A DNA stretch of 64,000 nucleotides from Methanosarcinales archaeon (GCA_905339155.1 CAJPFJ010000016.1:1-64000); one strand, 5' to 3'. Positions 7,738 to 17,375 are shown, counted from the stretch's first letter. Program-made: numbers and translations. Notes: generated by a model from the letters alone, not told the origin.

Positions 7738-8844
7738 ATGTTTGCAAATGCTTACGAACTTATTGTGTTTATCTTGAATTTTATAGGGATTTATGAACCT
7801 ATAAACAACATATTCAAGACATTAGGAATCGAGTATGTTTTAAGGATCATCATAGTATTCATAGAGATTGCGGTCATGTTGGTTTTCGCACTTCTAACGA
7901 TCATGTTCCTTACATGGATGGAACGTAAAGTTGTCGCAATGGTGCAGGCAAGATACGGCCCCATGGTAACAGGCCCGAGAGGACTTCTCCAGCCAGTCAT
8001 GGATGGTATAAAACTCATAGGAAAAGAGGATATAATTCCTGCAAAAGCTGACAGGTGGGTTTTTACACTTGCGCCTTTTCTCGTATTCATACCAGCGCTC
8101 CTTATATTTATTCCACTGCCGTTCGGAGAGTCACTGATAATATCAGATCTAAAGGTTGGGCTTCTCTATTTGATTGCTATATCTGCCCTGTCACCAATTG
8201 CGATTTTGCTGGCAGGCTGGTCCTCAAATAATAAATATTCATTGATGGGAGCAATGAGGGCTGTTGCCCAGGATATAAGTTATACAATACCACTGGCCCT
8301 TTGTGCTATTGCTATTGTTTTGTTTACAGGCTCCCTTAGTACTGTTGATATTGTAACTGCTCAAAATGGCACATGGTTTGGCTTTATTCCAAAATGGTTC
8401 ATATTCCTGCAACCCCTCGGGTTCATTCTATTCCTCATTGCTTCTATTGCTGAAATGGGACGCATACCCTTTGATTTCCAGGAATCTGAACAGGAACTTG
8501 TTGCAGGATTCTTCACTGAATACAGCGGAATAAAATTTGCAATGTTCTTCCTTGCTGAGTATGCTCATTTATTCTCAGTCTCTGCAATTGTTGTCACACT
8601 GTTCCTTGGAGGATGGTCATTCCCGATTCTTCCCTATCTTCCGGCGGCATTGATTCCGCTGGTGTCGTTCGGAGTATTTCTTGTTAAAACGTATGCAGTA
8701 ATATTCTTTGCAATGTGGTTAAGACATACAGTACCCAGGGTAAGGATAGATCAACTCATGAACCTTGGATGGAAGATCATGATACCCCTGGCTTTACTTA
8801 ATTTACTGGTCACTGGTTTCCTTTTGACAGTAGGGGTGTTCTAA
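7738..8844 (+). CDS. fpoH: F420H2 dehydrogenase subunit FpoH (NuoH-like)
   Basis: Membrane subunit linking the quinone cavity to the proton-pumping arm. The protein has 368 residues from the ATG at 7738, chosen because it follows directly on the fpoD stop; an in-frame upstream codon at 7693 would lie inside fpoD. About eight or nine helices are visible. Family motifs include WMERKVVAMVQARYGP (about 60-75), GIKLIGKEDIIP (about 88-99) and the quinone-cavity loop GRIPFDFQESEQELVAGFFT (about 241-260). The stop overlaps the fpoI ATG (TAATG). Confidence 0.95.
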   Translation: MFANAYELIVFILNFIGIYEPINNIFKTLGIEYVLRIIIVFIEIAVMLVFALLTIMFLTWMERKVVAMVQARYGPMVTGPRGLLQPVMDGIKLIGKEDIIPAKADRWVFTLAPFLVFIPALLIFIPLPFGESLIISDLKVGLLYLIAISALSPIAILLAGWSSNNKYSLMGAMRAVAQDISYTIPLALCAIAIVLFTGSLSTVDIVTAQNGTWFGFIPKWFIFLQPLGFILFLIASIAEMGRIPFDFQESEQELVAGFFTEYSGIKFAMFFLAEYAHLFSVSAIVVTLFLGGWSFPILPYLPAALIPLVSFGVFLVKTYAVIFFAMWLRHTVPRVRIDQLMNLGWKIMIPLALLNLLVTGFLLTVGVF

Positions 8845-9260
8845 TGACCTGGATAAGCAAGAATTGGACTATGGTCGGAATCATTAAGGGGCTCATTCTT
8901 ACCATGAAACATATATTACGCATCGGTAACAGGCCAACAGTGACCGTTCAGTACCCATACCAGAAAATGAAAGTATCGCCAAGATACAGGGGACTGCATG
9001 CAGTTGATGAAAATGCCTGCATTGGCTGCGGGATATGTGAAGTGAATTGTCCGAATGCGACAATACAGATAGTAAAATATAAAGCCAAATGGTATCCGCA
9101 GGTCAATATCGGGATGTGCCTTTTTTGCGGCCTTTGTGTGGATGTATGCCCCATGAATGCAATGAAAATGACAGGGAATTATGAACTTGCGGATTACACC
9201 CGTGAGAGCCTCGTGTATGGTCCGGATAGATTATTATTCAACAAAGAGGTGAAACAATGA
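8844..9260 (+). CDS. fpoI: F420H2 dehydrogenase subunit FpoI (NuoI-like, two [4Fe-4S])
   Basis: Ferredoxin-like subunit carrying two [4Fe-4S] clusters (N6a/N6b equivalents), passing electrons toward FpoB. The protein has 138 residues. The two classical motifs are CIGCGICEVNCPN (about 54-66) and CLFCGLCVDVCPM (about 93-105), spaced as in NuoI. An N-terminal amphipathic helix contacts the membrane. The start overlaps the fpoH stop and the end overlaps the fpoJ start (ATGA). Confidence 0.95.
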   Translation: MTWISKNWTMVGIIKGLILTMKHILRIGNRPTVTVQYPYQKMKVSPRYRGLHAVDENACIGCGICEVNCPNATIQIVKYKAKWYPQVNIGMCLFCGLCVDVCPMNAMKMTGNYELADYTRESLVYGPDRLLFNKEVKQ

Positions 9261-9502
9261 TAGACATTGTATTTCTGGGTATTTCTGTGCTAACTATCAT
9301 ATCAACGATCATGGTGGTCAGGTCAAATAAATTAGTCCACAGCGCAATATATCTTGCAGGAACATTCATTGGAACCGCCGGTCTTTTCATATTGCTCCAG
9401 GCAGAGTTTCTTGCATGGGTACAGGTCCTTGTCTATGTTGGGGCGGTTATAACCCTGATATTATTCACTATCATGTTGACTAAGAAGGGGGAGGAAGAAT
9501 AA
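9257..9502 (+). CDS. fpoJ: F420H2 dehydrogenase subunit FpoJ, N-terminal half
   Basis: An 81-residue membrane protein corresponding to the first helices of NuoJ: about 2-20, 27-46 and 52-75, with the NuoJ-typical EFLAWVQVLVYVGAVITLIL. In Methanosarcina the NuoJ homologue is also split into two genes. The C-terminal half follows after one base. The split lies between helices and is not a recent frameshift: each half has its own start codon and the second has a ribosome site (GGGGAGG). Confidence 0.9.
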   Translation: MIDIVFLGISVLTIISTIMVVRSNKLVHSAIYLAGTFIGTAGLFILLQAEFLAWVQVLVYVGAVITLILFTIMLTKKGEEE

Positions 9503-9503
9503 T

Positions 9504-9755
9504 ATGATCAACAAGACATTCAATTTATTGATAGCATTACTGTTGTTTGTTGTAATGTTCATGGCCCTGGATAATAGTTATACGGATCTTGCAAAGAAAG
9601 AGGAAATAACTGCAATAAGTATAGAAAATATCGCAGGAAGTCCCGATATCAGGGGCGGGATATTCAGCGATTTTATTTTTTCCTTTGAATTGCTTTCACT
9701 GTTATTGTTAGCAGCATTGATCGGTGCCCTGTATGTCGCAAAAAAGGAGGCATAA
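9504..9755 (+). CDS. F420H2 dehydrogenase subunit FpoJ, C-terminal half
   Basis: 83 residues, equivalent to the rest of NuoJ. Two helices are visible, about 5-22 and 55-77 ([20 protein letters not shown]). The second carries the conserved E-x-x-S-x-x-L-L-x-A pattern of NuoJ. Between them lies a short periplasm-like loop ([16 protein letters not shown]). The ATG follows the stop of the N-terminal half by one base, and the stop (TAA) abuts the fpoK ATG. Together the halves form one NuoJ-like subunit of the membrane arm. Confidence 0.88.
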   Translation: MINKTFNLLIALLLFVVMFMALDNSYTDLAKKEEITAISIENIAGSPDIRGGIFSDFIFSFELLSLLLLAALIGALYVAKKEA

Positions 9756-9756
9756 A

Positions 9757-10056
9757 ATGTCGTTATATTCATATCTCTTAATTTCGATAATAATATTCAC
9801 CATAGGTGTGTATGGAATAATTACACAAAGAAGCGGGATCAAAATCCTGATGTGCATAGAACTGCTTCTGAACTCGGCAAATCTTAACCTTGTTGCATTC
9901 TCAAGTTACAATGGCAATGCGACAGGCCAGGTATTTGCAATATTCTCAATAGCTATAGCAGCAGCAGAAGCAGCCATTGGATTTGCGATACTTGTGGCTT
10001 TGTTCAGGTTGAAGGATACTATCAATCTTGACAATATCAACATCCTGAGGTGGTAA
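9757..10056 (+). CDS. fpoK: F420H2 dehydrogenase subunit FpoK (NuoK-like)
   Basis: Small antiporter-arm subunit with three helices, carrying the buried glutamates used for proton transfer. The protein has 99 residues from the ATG at 9757, which sits 7 bp after AAAAGGAGG; a GTG at 9724 would lie within the preceding gene. Motifs: [20 protein letters not shown] (helix II with Glu) and [19 protein letters not shown] (helix III with Glu). Full length for NuoK/FpoK. Confidence 0.94.
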   Translation: MSLYSYLLISIIIFTIGVYGIITQRSGIKILMCIELLLNSANLNLVAFSSYNGNATGQVFAIFSIAIAAAEAAIGFAILVALFRLKDTINLDNINILRW

Positions 10057-10057
10057 T

Positions 10058-12067
10058 ATGTTCAGTGAATACGCAGCGCTAATAGTATTATTGCCGGTCA
10101 TAGCATTTGTTTTTACGCTTTTCCTTGGTAAGAAGCTCTATTCAGGCGGAGCTTTGCTACCAATAGCGGCAATAGCAGGATCGTTTATCATCTCGCTCGG
10201 GATATTCCTTGAGATATATCCAGCTGATGGGATGGTACAGCAGTCATTCCCCTGGTTTGCGGGAATGAATCTTGGAATCTTGATTGATCCGCTGGCTGTA
10301 GTAATGCTGATGATGGTTTCATTTGTCAGTTTGCTTATACATATTTATGCGGTCGGGTATATGTCTCATGATCCTGCCAGACCACGGTATTTTGCAGAAA
10401 CATCACTGTTCACAGCAGCGATGTTAAGCGTAGTATTATCTGATAATATCCTCCAGTTCTTCGTTTCATGGGAACTTGTGGGCTTGTGTTCATTCCTCCT
10501 GATTGGGTTTTGGTATCATAAACCATCAGCAGCGGCAGCAGCAAAGAAGGCTTTCCTTGTTACCAGGGTCGGAGATGTGCTCTTCCTTGCAGGGATCGTG
10601 CTGCTCTATGTAAATATGAAATTGCTGGTAGATAATGGAACTCTTGTGGTAGAATCGCAAAGTTACATATTGCAGTTCAAGACAATGTTTGAAGCAATTA
10701 AGCTAATCGATGGGACACAATTAACTTATATCACACTTCTCTTCTTTGGCGGCGCCATAGGTAAAAGCGGCCAATTCCCTCTTCATGGCTGGTTGCCTGA
10801 TGCAATGGAAGGCCCGACCACAGTGTCTGCTCTTATTCATGCCGCAACAATGGTAACAGCAGGTGTTTACCTTGTTGCAAGAACATTCCCGATGTTTGTG
10901 GCAACCCCGTCAACAATATCTGCAGGTGTGCCGGATGCGCTTCTAATAGTTACTTACGTAGGCGGTTTCACTGCCATTTTTGCAGCAACGATGGGACTTG
11001 TAATGAATGATATTAAGAGAGTGCTTGCTTATTCAACTGTCAGCCAGCTTGGTTATATGATGCTGGCACTTGGGACTGCCGGAACTGTTCTTGGAGCTAA
11101 AGCCGTGGGAATATCCATGTTCCATCTTTTAAGCCACGCATTCTTTAAAGCGCTGCTTTTCCTGTGTGCCGGAAGCGTGATCCACGCAGTTGGCACAAAT
11201 GATATTCGTGAAATGGGTGGTTTATTCAAAAAGATGAAAATAACCGGTACCACTATGTTAATAGCGGCACTTGCACTGGCAGGTATTGGCTTTCCGTTTG
11301 CAGGTCTGGGTATGCCAATAATGAATATTGGAACGGCAGGGTTTTTCAGTAAGGATGCGATAATAGAAGGGGCATTAGAATATGGGGAAGTGACACATGA
11401 TATGATCCCTTACGGCTTTGCCATTATCGCCGCTCTTTTAACATCAATATACATATTCAGGCTGTGGTTCATGACATTTACAGGAAAGCCGCGTTCTGAA
11501 AGGCATTCCCATGAATCGCCGGGGGTAATGACCGGACCATTAATGATATTGGCAATATTTGCCCTATTGTTTGGTTTTTCCCAGCTTGGTTTCTATGGTT
11601 ATCTTGAGAAAAATTTTGAATTAATGGATGTAAACATAGCTGTCCATGAAGGTGAGGCATTCCACCCATCAGCATTCTTAATACTGCTGCCTGTGATCGT
11701 GGGAGTGTTGGGTTTCTTAATATCATATGCAATTTACAACAAACGAATGATCAATATGAGCAAGATCGTTTCATCCGGGAATCCGCTTTATAAACTGTTA
11801 TATAACAGGTATTATGAACCAAAGATAGGCGCAGACCTGATCGGAGTAAAATTGACTCATGATGTGGTAGCCCGGTCAGGAGAGTTCGTTGACCGTAAGA
11901 TCATTGACGGGCTTATAATAGACAATATTATCAGCAATACACTGCTTAAGCTTGGTGAAATAATCCGGAAATTGCAGACAGGAGTAGTCCAGAATTATGC
12001 TTCTATCACGATACTTGGAATAGTGTTGCTTTTAATTTTGCTTAAGCTTAAATTTGGAGGGACATAA
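10058..12067 (+). CDS. fpoL: F420H2 dehydrogenase subunit FpoL (NuoL-like)
   Basis: The largest Mrp antiporter-like subunit, at the distal end of the membrane arm, with the long lateral helix. It has 669 residues and about 16 helices. Signatures: SWELVGLCSFLLIGFW (about 138-153; Glu of the pump), GKSGQFPLHGWLPDAMEGPT (about 235-254), ALIHAATMVTAGVYLV (about 257-272) and SHAFFKALLFLCAGSVIHA. The C-terminal helical extension (about 560-669) fits the traverse helix HL. The stop overlaps the fpoM start by one base (TAATG). Confidence 0.96.
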   Translation: MFSEYAALIVLLPVIAFVFTLFLGKKLYSGGALLPIAAIAGSFIISLGIFLEIYPADGMVQQSFPWFAGMNLGILIDPLAVVMLMMVSFVSLLIHIYAVGYMSHDPARPRYFAETSLFTAAMLSVVLSDNILQFFVSWELVGLCSFLLIGFWYHKPSAAAAAKKAFLVTRVGDVLFLAGIVLLYVNMKLLVDNGTLVVESQSYILQFKTMFEAIKLIDGTQLTYITLLFFGGAIGKSGQFPLHGWLPDAMEGPTTVSALIHAATMVTAGVYLVARTFPMFVATPSTISAGVPDALLIVTYVGGFTAIFAATMGLVMNDIKRVLAYSTVSQLGYMMLALGTAGTVLGAKAVGISMFHLLSHAFFKALLFLCAGSVIHAVGTNDIREMGGLFKKMKITGTTMLIAALALAGIGFPFAGLGMPIMNIGTAGFFSKDAIIEGALEYGEVTHDMIPYGFAIIAALLTSIYIFRLWFMTFTGKPRSERHSHESPGVMTGPLMILAIFALLFGFSQLGFYGYLEKNFELMDVNIAVHEGEAFHPSAFLILLPVIVGVLGFLISYAIYNKRMINMSKIVSSGNPLYKLLYNRYYEPKIGADLIGVKLTHDVVARSGEFVDRKIIDGLIIDNIISNTLLKLGEIIRKLQTGVVQNYASITILGIVLLLILLKLKFGGT

Positions 12068-13584
12068 TGGCAGCTTTAATTTCATTAATGATCGCTATCT
12101 CTTTGCTGGGGGCGATCTTAACATTTTTAACAAAAACCCGTGAGCAGGCACGAACGATCGCTTTGATAACGTCATTGATATCATTTGCTTTGTCATTGAT
12201 ATTATTCTCAGGATTTGAAAGTAAGATATCCACAATGCAGTTCCTTGAAACATACTCCTGGATACCAAGTATCGGAGTGAACTTAAAGTTCGGTGTTGAT
12301 GGGATAGGTTTGCCGCTTGTGCTTTTATCGAATATAATTATCCCGCTTACAGTCATATTTGCATGGGGTGAAACACAACAGGCAAACAAGTTCTACGGTT
12401 TGATCCTCCTTGAACTGGTAGGTGTGATTGGAGTTTTCACTTCACTTGATTTCTTTGTGTTCTATATATTCTGGGAAATCGTTCTTATACCAATGTACTT
12501 CCTGATAAGCATCTGGGGAGGACCGAGAAAAGATTACGCCGCCATTAAGTTCTTTATATACACGCATGTGGCAAGTCTTGTCATGCTGCTTGCAATCTTT
12601 ACATTGTACTTCAATGCGCTGCATGTGACCGGGAAACCGAGTTTTGACATCTTTGAACTCCTGAAATCCTATCAGGTCATGGACGGATGGTTATTGAATG
12701 GTGTAATTTCTATAAAAGATGCGGTGTTTTTGGGATTACTATTTGGTTTTCTTGTCAAGATGCCAGCTGTGCCTTTCCATACCTGGCTGCCTGATGCGCA
12801 CGTGGAAGCCCCAACAGCGGGCAGTGTAATACTTGCTGCTTTGCTGCTCAAGATGGGTGGTTATGGCCTTTTCAGGGTGATACTTCCAATTCTGCCATAT
12901 TCTGATTCAACAGGAATAATGATCTCTATAATGGCAATAATTGGTGTGCTTAGCATACTCTACGGAACATTCCTGGCGCTTGCCCAGCGCGACCTCAAGA
13001 AGATGGTCGCTTATTCCAGTATAAGCCACATGGGTTATGTGACCCTTGGCGCTGCTGCACTAATTCCACTTTCCGTAAGCGGGGCTATGTACCAGCAATT
13101 CTCACATGGTCTCATAACAGGTATCCTGTTCATGTCTTGCGGTGTGATCCAGCATTCTGCAGGAACAAGGATAATTCATGACTTAGGAGGCATAGCGAAA
13201 TATATGCCAAAACTGACGTTTGTCATGCTGGCAGGGTTCCTTGCTTCACTGGGATTACCAGGAATGAGCGGATTCATAGCTGAATTCCTCATCCTTGTGA
13301 GCTCGTATTTCACGCTTCCAACATTTGTGATCCTGGCGCTATTTGGTATCGTATTCACAGCAGGATACCATCTCTGGGCGATGCAAAGGGCAGTATTCGG
13401 TACATATAATGAAAAACTGGGGCATATCCATGATGGGGCGAATTATGAAATAGCTTCCATGGCCATTCTTGTCCTTTTGGTAATATATTTCGGACTAAAT
13501 CCGAATCCTGTGCTTGATATGATGAATACGAGTTCAACTCAGCTGCTTCAGTTTGTTGCCGGAATGAAGGGAGTGATTACATGA
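12067..13584 (+). CDS. fpoM: F420H2 dehydrogenase subunit FpoM (NuoM-like)
   Basis: Antiporter-like proton-pumping subunit of 505 residues with 14 expected helices. Motifs: FYIFWEIVLIPMYFLI (about 130-145; conserved Glu), KMPAVPFHTWLPDAHVEAPT (about 235-254), AGSVILAALLLKMGGYGLFR and HMGYVTLGAA. It starts within the fpoL stop and ends in an ATGA overlap with fpoN. Length and motif order are standard for NuoM/FpoM. Confidence 0.96.
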   Translation: MAALISLMIAISLLGAILTFLTKTREQARTIALITSLISFALSLILFSGFESKISTMQFLETYSWIPSIGVNLKFGVDGIGLPLVLLSNIIIPLTVIFAWGETQQANKFYGLILLELVGVIGVFTSLDFFVFYIFWEIVLIPMYFLISIWGGPRKDYAAIKFFIYTHVASLVMLLAIFTLYFNALHVTGKPSFDIFELLKSYQVMDGWLLNGVISIKDAVFLGLLFGFLVKMPAVPFHTWLPDAHVEAPTAGSVILAALLLKMGGYGLFRVILPILPYSDSTGIMISIMAIIGVLSILYGTFLALAQRDLKKMVAYSSISHMGYVTLGAAALIPLSVSGAMYQQFSHGLITGILFMSCGVIQHSAGTRIIHDLGGIAKYMPKLTFVMLAGFLASLGLPGMSGFIAEFLILVSSYFTLPTFVILALFGIVFTAGYHLWAMQRAVFGTYNEKLGHIHDGANYEIASMAILVLLVIYFGLNPNPVLDMMNTSSTQLLQFVAGMKGVIT

Positions 13585-15056
13585 ATTTCAATTTACTTCT
13601 CCCTGAAATAGTGCTGACCTTACTGGCTTTTGTGATTATTTTAATGGGTTTATTGATCAGCAATAAATCCAAGAATATGCTTGGATATTTAAGCGCAGCG
13701 GGTCTTCTGGCTTCACTTGTTTATGTTCTTGGCAACGGGATGACTGAGAAGATGAGTTTCTTCTATGATTCCCTGGTTGTTGACCCATTGTCCCAGGTTT
13801 TCAAATTAATATTCCTGGTAGTTTCATTAATCACAGTCATTGCTTCTATCGAATATTTCAAGAATAATCGGAATCAGGATGAATATTATACTCTCATTCT
13901 CCTATCTACGGTTGGAATGATGATAGTAGCATCGGCAAATGACCTGATAGCCTTATTTGTAGGTTTTGAACTTGCAAGCATGTCAACATACGTACTTGCC
14001 GGTTTTGAGAAAAAGAACCCGGCTTCACTTGAAGCAGCGTTGAAATATTTCATAATAGGTTCTATATCCTCAGCTTTGATGTTATTTGGTATGTCGCTTG
14101 TATATGGAATAACCGGTTCGACCAATATTCCTGCGATAATTGAGTTCTTTAAGATCACCCACCTCAGTGCAGAAAGCTCACTTGGGATACTGGCAATGAT
14201 TTTCCTTGTTGCAGGATTTGGTTTCAAGATGGCGCTTGTGCCATTCCATATGTGGGCTCCGGATACATACGAAGGTTCACCCAGCGTTGTCTCTGCCATG
14301 CTTGCAGCCGGTTCAAAGAAGATGGGATTTGTTGCAGCATTCAGGGTTCTTATCCTGGCATTAGTGGCCATCAAAGTCGATATCCAATTAACCTTTGCAA
14401 TACTTGCAATAATAACCATGACTTATGGCAATGTTGTAGCAATTTCCCAGCGCAGCATCAAGAGGATGCTTGCATATTCATCCATCGCCCAGGCTGGATA
14501 TATTTCACTTGCTTTTGTTGCAATGACCCAGATGTCAATCGCAGGCGGCGTCCTTCTTGCTCTCGGCCATGCCCTCATGAAAGCAGGCGCATTTATTGCA
14601 GTGGCAGTTGTCAGCTATATGGTTTTGAATGATAATAAGAATGCCAGGAATACAGATGATTTAGGCAATTTTGCAGGGCTTGGAAAACGCGCACCAATAA
14701 CGGCATTGTCCCTGTTCATATTTTTCCTGGCCTTAGCAGGAATACCGCCATCAGCAGGATTCATCGGAAAATTCGTATTATTCTATTCAATAATGGTAGA
14801 AGCTTTAACGCCTGCAACCAGCTGGTTCTTAATTATAGTGATCATTGCAATTTTAAACAGCGCACTATCCATTTATTATTATGCCAGGGTCATAAGATAT
14901 ATGTATGTTTTACCTGCGAATGGCGAAAGAATTAAAGAACCTGTTCCTTATGTGATAGCACTCCTTATTGCAGTGATAGGTACGATAGGAATAGGCCTGT
15001 ACCCTGAACCCTTCATCCAGATGGCGATCAATGCGGCTCAAGTTCTAGGAGTGTGA
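13581..15056 (+). CDS. fpoN: F420H2 dehydrogenase subunit FpoN (NuoN-like)
   Basis: The third antiporter-like subunit, adjoining the FpoHAJK core. It has 491 residues. Motifs: FVGFELASMSTYVLAGFEKK (about 126-145), GFKMALVPFHMWAPDTYEGS (about 214-233), AGSKKMGFVAAFRVL and KRMLAYSSIAQAGY. It starts at ATGA inside the fpoM stop. The fpoO ATG follows 6 bp after its own stop. Nothing unusual. Confidence 0.96.
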   Translation: MNFNLLLPEIVLTLLAFVIILMGLLISNKSKNMLGYLSAAGLLASLVYVLGNGMTEKMSFFYDSLVVDPLSQVFKLIFLVVSLITVIASIEYFKNNRNQDEYYTLILLSTVGMMIVASANDLIALFVGFELASMSTYVLAGFEKKNPASLEAALKYFIIGSISSALMLFGMSLVYGITGSTNIPAIIEFFKITHLSAESSLGILAMIFLVAGFGFKMALVPFHMWAPDTYEGSPSVVSAMLAAGSKKMGFVAAFRVLILALVAIKVDIQLTFAILAIITMTYGNVVAISQRSIKRMLAYSSIAQAGYISLAFVAMTQMSIAGGVLLALGHALMKAGAFIAVAVVSYMVLNDNKNARNTDDLGNFAGLGKRAPITALSLFIFFLALAGIPPSAGFIGKFVLFYSIMVEALTPATSWFLIIVIIAILNSALSIYYYARVIRYMYVLPANGERIKEPVPYVIALLIAVIGTIGIGLYPEPFIQMAINAAQVLGV

Positions 15057-15061
15057 TAATT

Positions 15062-15412
15062 ATGGCAGATTGTGAATTATGCGGCGCAGCAAGACCAACC
15101 CTTTGTCCTGTAAAAGTATTAGACGAGCGTGTAATAGTCGCTTATCCGAAAGGGACATGGAGAGGCATAAATGAAGAATGTCTTAACAGGTGTCATGAAG
15201 GGAACATTAATCGTGTTCCCATAAAAGCAAAAAAATGTGATCTATGCGGCACAACGAATGTGCCCCTATTCCTGGTGACAGTACAGATACCCATATTCCA
15301 GGAACCCTATCACAGGGATTCAAACAAAGCGATATGCGAGAGTTGTTTTGAAGCCTGTGAAGATACGATAAAACGGCAAGTTGCTGAAAAAGAAGAGTCA
15401 CATCATCATTAA
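15062..15412 (+). CDS. fpoO: F420H2 dehydrogenase accessory subunit FpoO
   Basis: Small cysteine-rich protein found only at the end of archaeal fpo clusters; proposed from the family to bind an iron-sulfur centre, with an unclear role. The protein has 116 residues from the ATG at 15062 (AGGAGTG upstream); a GTG at 15053 would add three residues and overlap fpoN. Cysteines are arranged as CELCGAARPTLCP, CLNRCHEG, CDLCGTTN and CESCFEACED. Its presence closes the canonical gene order A-B-C-D-H-I-J-J-K-L-M-N-O. The F420-oxidising FpoF is not here and must lie elsewhere, as is usual. Confidence 0.9.
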   Translation: MADCELCGAARPTLCPVKVLDERVIVAYPKGTWRGINEECLNRCHEGNINRVPIKAKKCDLCGTTNVPLFLVTVQIPIFQEPYHRDSNKAICESCFEACEDTIKRQVAEKEESHHH

Positions 15413-15464
15413 ATTAGTTTTAACCTGACACCTCAACTTCACACTCTCATTTATATTTGTGTGA

Positions 15465-17375
15465 ATGCAAGAGAATTATATCTTGCCTTTAGATTACACT
15501 GATTTAAGAGAAATGAAAAAGCGTCAGGATATTGAAGGGTTGCTGAATATCCTTGAAACCGGCGATATAAAAGAATGCCGGGAAGCGATACGGATGCTAG
15601 GTGAACTGAGGACCAGGAAGGCAGTTTCTCCTCTTTTGGGATTTCTTGAGACCGATGATGTACACATCCGTTCAAACGCAGCCTGGTCTCTTGGTGAAAT
15701 AGGACATGTAAAAGCTGTTCTTCCCCTGATCGGGCTTTTGAATGACCCTGTTGAAAATGTTCGGATAAATGCGGCGTGGTCGCTGGGACGAATCGGCGAT
15801 AAACGCGCTTTATCGGTATTAAGGTCCGCAATGAAGAACGGTTCAACAGACCTTCGAAAACATGCCAGGGAAGCAATAGCCAGAATAGAATCTAATGAAA
15901 AAGATAAATGGCGCGAAGATGCTGACATTCCTGATATCGTAGACATTCCCCTGATTGAAATTGAAGTTCCATCAAATATGGAGTGTAATTATATATCAAG
16001 GGTAGAAGATGCTGACTCCCAGACAGATTATGAGAACCTGGCCAGGTTCTCAAGAAATGTCCAGATAAGAGATACAGGTGATTCATTTTCAGAAGAAGAT
16101 ACACGAAAGATCGTATTGGGATTAAAAGATGATTCCAAAGGCCTTGTATCAGTCGATATTATATTCAAGTATAAAGATAACACAAATGGCGAAAAAAAGT
16201 CAAGTTCCGTCTGGCTGCAAATGGCAAATGTAGGCACAAATGGCGATCACAAGACTGAACGGGAAATAGAAAGGATTGATTCCAGGCCAAAAAGAAGAAC
16301 TGCCGAAGGTAGCAAGAGAATAGCGAAAATAAAACGTTCAAGAAGGCCAAAGCCGGTTGAATATGATATACCTGACGAAGCAGGATCAGATCAATTAGAG
16401 AAATATCCTTCTGAAATTGATGACACTGATATAGAAGAGTACCCGGAAGAGAGGGCTAAGAAGATTATTACTCGCCGGGAGAAAAGACCAGTTGTCCGCG
16501 AAATACCAGAAGAACAAGAATACGGGTATGAAGAAGAAACTCAAGAAATTCCTGAACTGACAAGACCTGAACCAAAACTCAAAGAGACAAGACCTGAACC
16601 AAAACTCAAAGAGACAAAACCTGAAGTGCAAGCTGCCCCTCCAAAAATACCAGATAAGCCAAAACCGGAGCCAGAAATCAAGACCGAAATAGTCAAAGAG
16701 AAGGTAACGCCGGAAATAAAGCCGCCTGTAGAAGCCGTAATAGCAAAACCTGCAACCGTACCAACTGCAGGTGGAAATGTGAATTCGGCAGTCAAGCTCT
16801 TAAGTAATATAGGTATGTCAGGTATGACGAATGCGGCTTCAACTGTCACCCAGTTAGGAGGAGAAGAAGCAGAGTCGAAACATTCTCAACTGCGTACGAT
16901 TCCAATTGAAGAAATGAATGATGAAATAACAGGTCTTGGCGATAGTGTTGTGATGATCAGTGTAGAACTTCATGGGAATGGACAGGAAGGAGAAGTAAAA
17001 GGCGAGATGCAAATGTATATTTCAAGCCAGAATGCGCTTGAGATAGCTAATGAACTCCTTTGCAACACTCCGGATACTGCAATCAAGAAATTCAATGATG
17101 ACATTACTTCCACATTGAAGGAAACTGCCAATATTTACGGGGGGCAGTATATTAGCGCAATTTCCGAATATATTGGAGTGCCATTATCATTAAAAGCCCC
17201 GTCATTCAAGACAGGCCAATCTTCACAGGTCGCAGAATCCGTATTGAAGGATATTACCGGAAAAGTGGAGTTTGCCCTTGCTACCAATATTGAATTCGGG
17301 AATAACAGGATTGGCCGTTTGATAATGCTGGTTGACCCCAAATCGTTTGATATTATAATTTCTAAGTTATTTTAA
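15465..17375 (+). CDS. HEAT-repeat / charged linker / CheC-type phosphatase fusion
   Basis: A 636-residue protein with three parts. Residues about 15-145 are PBS-lyase-type HEAT repeats (NAAWSLGEIGHVKAVLPLIG, NAAWSLGRIGDKRALSVL). Residues about 150-430 are a long charged, proline-rich and probably disordered linker with a duplicated nine-residue unit (RPEPKLKET). Residues about 440-636 are a CheC/CheX-like domain: KLLSNIGMSGMTNAASTVTQ and then the phosphatase signature S549-x3-E553-x2-N556-x22-P579 in TSTLKETANIYGG. In CheC this motif removes phosphate from CheY-P. No chemotaxis gene is nearby. The gene begins 52 bp after fpoO on the same strand. The combination suggests a signalling phosphatase with a protein-binding N-terminus. 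Domain calls are from motif reading only. Confidence 0.8.
   Translation: MQENYILPLDYTDLREMKKRQDIEGLLNILETGDIKECREAIRMLGELRTRKAVSPLLGFLETDDVHIRSNAAWSLGEIGHVKAVLPLIGLLNDPVENVRINAAWSLGRIGDKRALSVLRSAMKNGSTDLRKHAREAIARIESNEKDKWREDADIPDIVDIPLIEIEVPSNMECNYISRVEDADSQTDYENLARFSRNVQIRDTGDSFSEEDTRKIVLGLKDDSKGLVSVDIIFKYKDNTNGEKKSSSVWLQMANVGTNGDHKTEREIERIDSRPKRRTAEGSKRIAKIKRSRRPKPVEYDIPDEAGSDQLEKYPSEIDDTDIEEYPEERAKKIITRREKRPVVREIPEEQEYGYEEETQEIPELTRPEPKLKETRPEPKLKETKPEVQAAPPKIPDKPKPEPEIKTEIVKEKVTPEIKPPVEAVIAKPATVPTAGGNVNSAVKLLSNIGMSGMTNAASTVTQLGGEEAESKHSQLRTIPIEEMNDEITGLGDSVVMISVELHGNGQEGEVKGEMQMYISSQNALEIANELLCNTPDTAIKKFNDDITSTLKETANIYGGQYISAISEYIGVPLSLKAPSFKTGQSSQVAESVLKDITGKVEFALATNIEFGNNRIGRLIMLVDPKSFDIIISKLF
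16559..16625 (+). repeat. 27-bp tandem repeat in the linker of the HEAT-CheC gene
   Basis: Two identical 27-bp copies (16559-16585 and 16586-16612), beginning gacaagacctgaacc, plus a partial third copy (16613-16625). They encode TRPEPKLKE-type nine-residue units in the disordered linker. This is consistent with length variation of a flexible tether. Confidence 0.85.

Noticed and set aside
9257-9755. Split fpoJ as a frameshift mutation.
   Set aside because: Both halves have proper starts and a ribosome site, and Methanosarcina fpo clusters are split the same way.
14252-14632. Cysteine-rich ORF inside fpoN.
   Set aside because: Out-of-frame reading of a highly conserved membrane subunit; no ribosome site.
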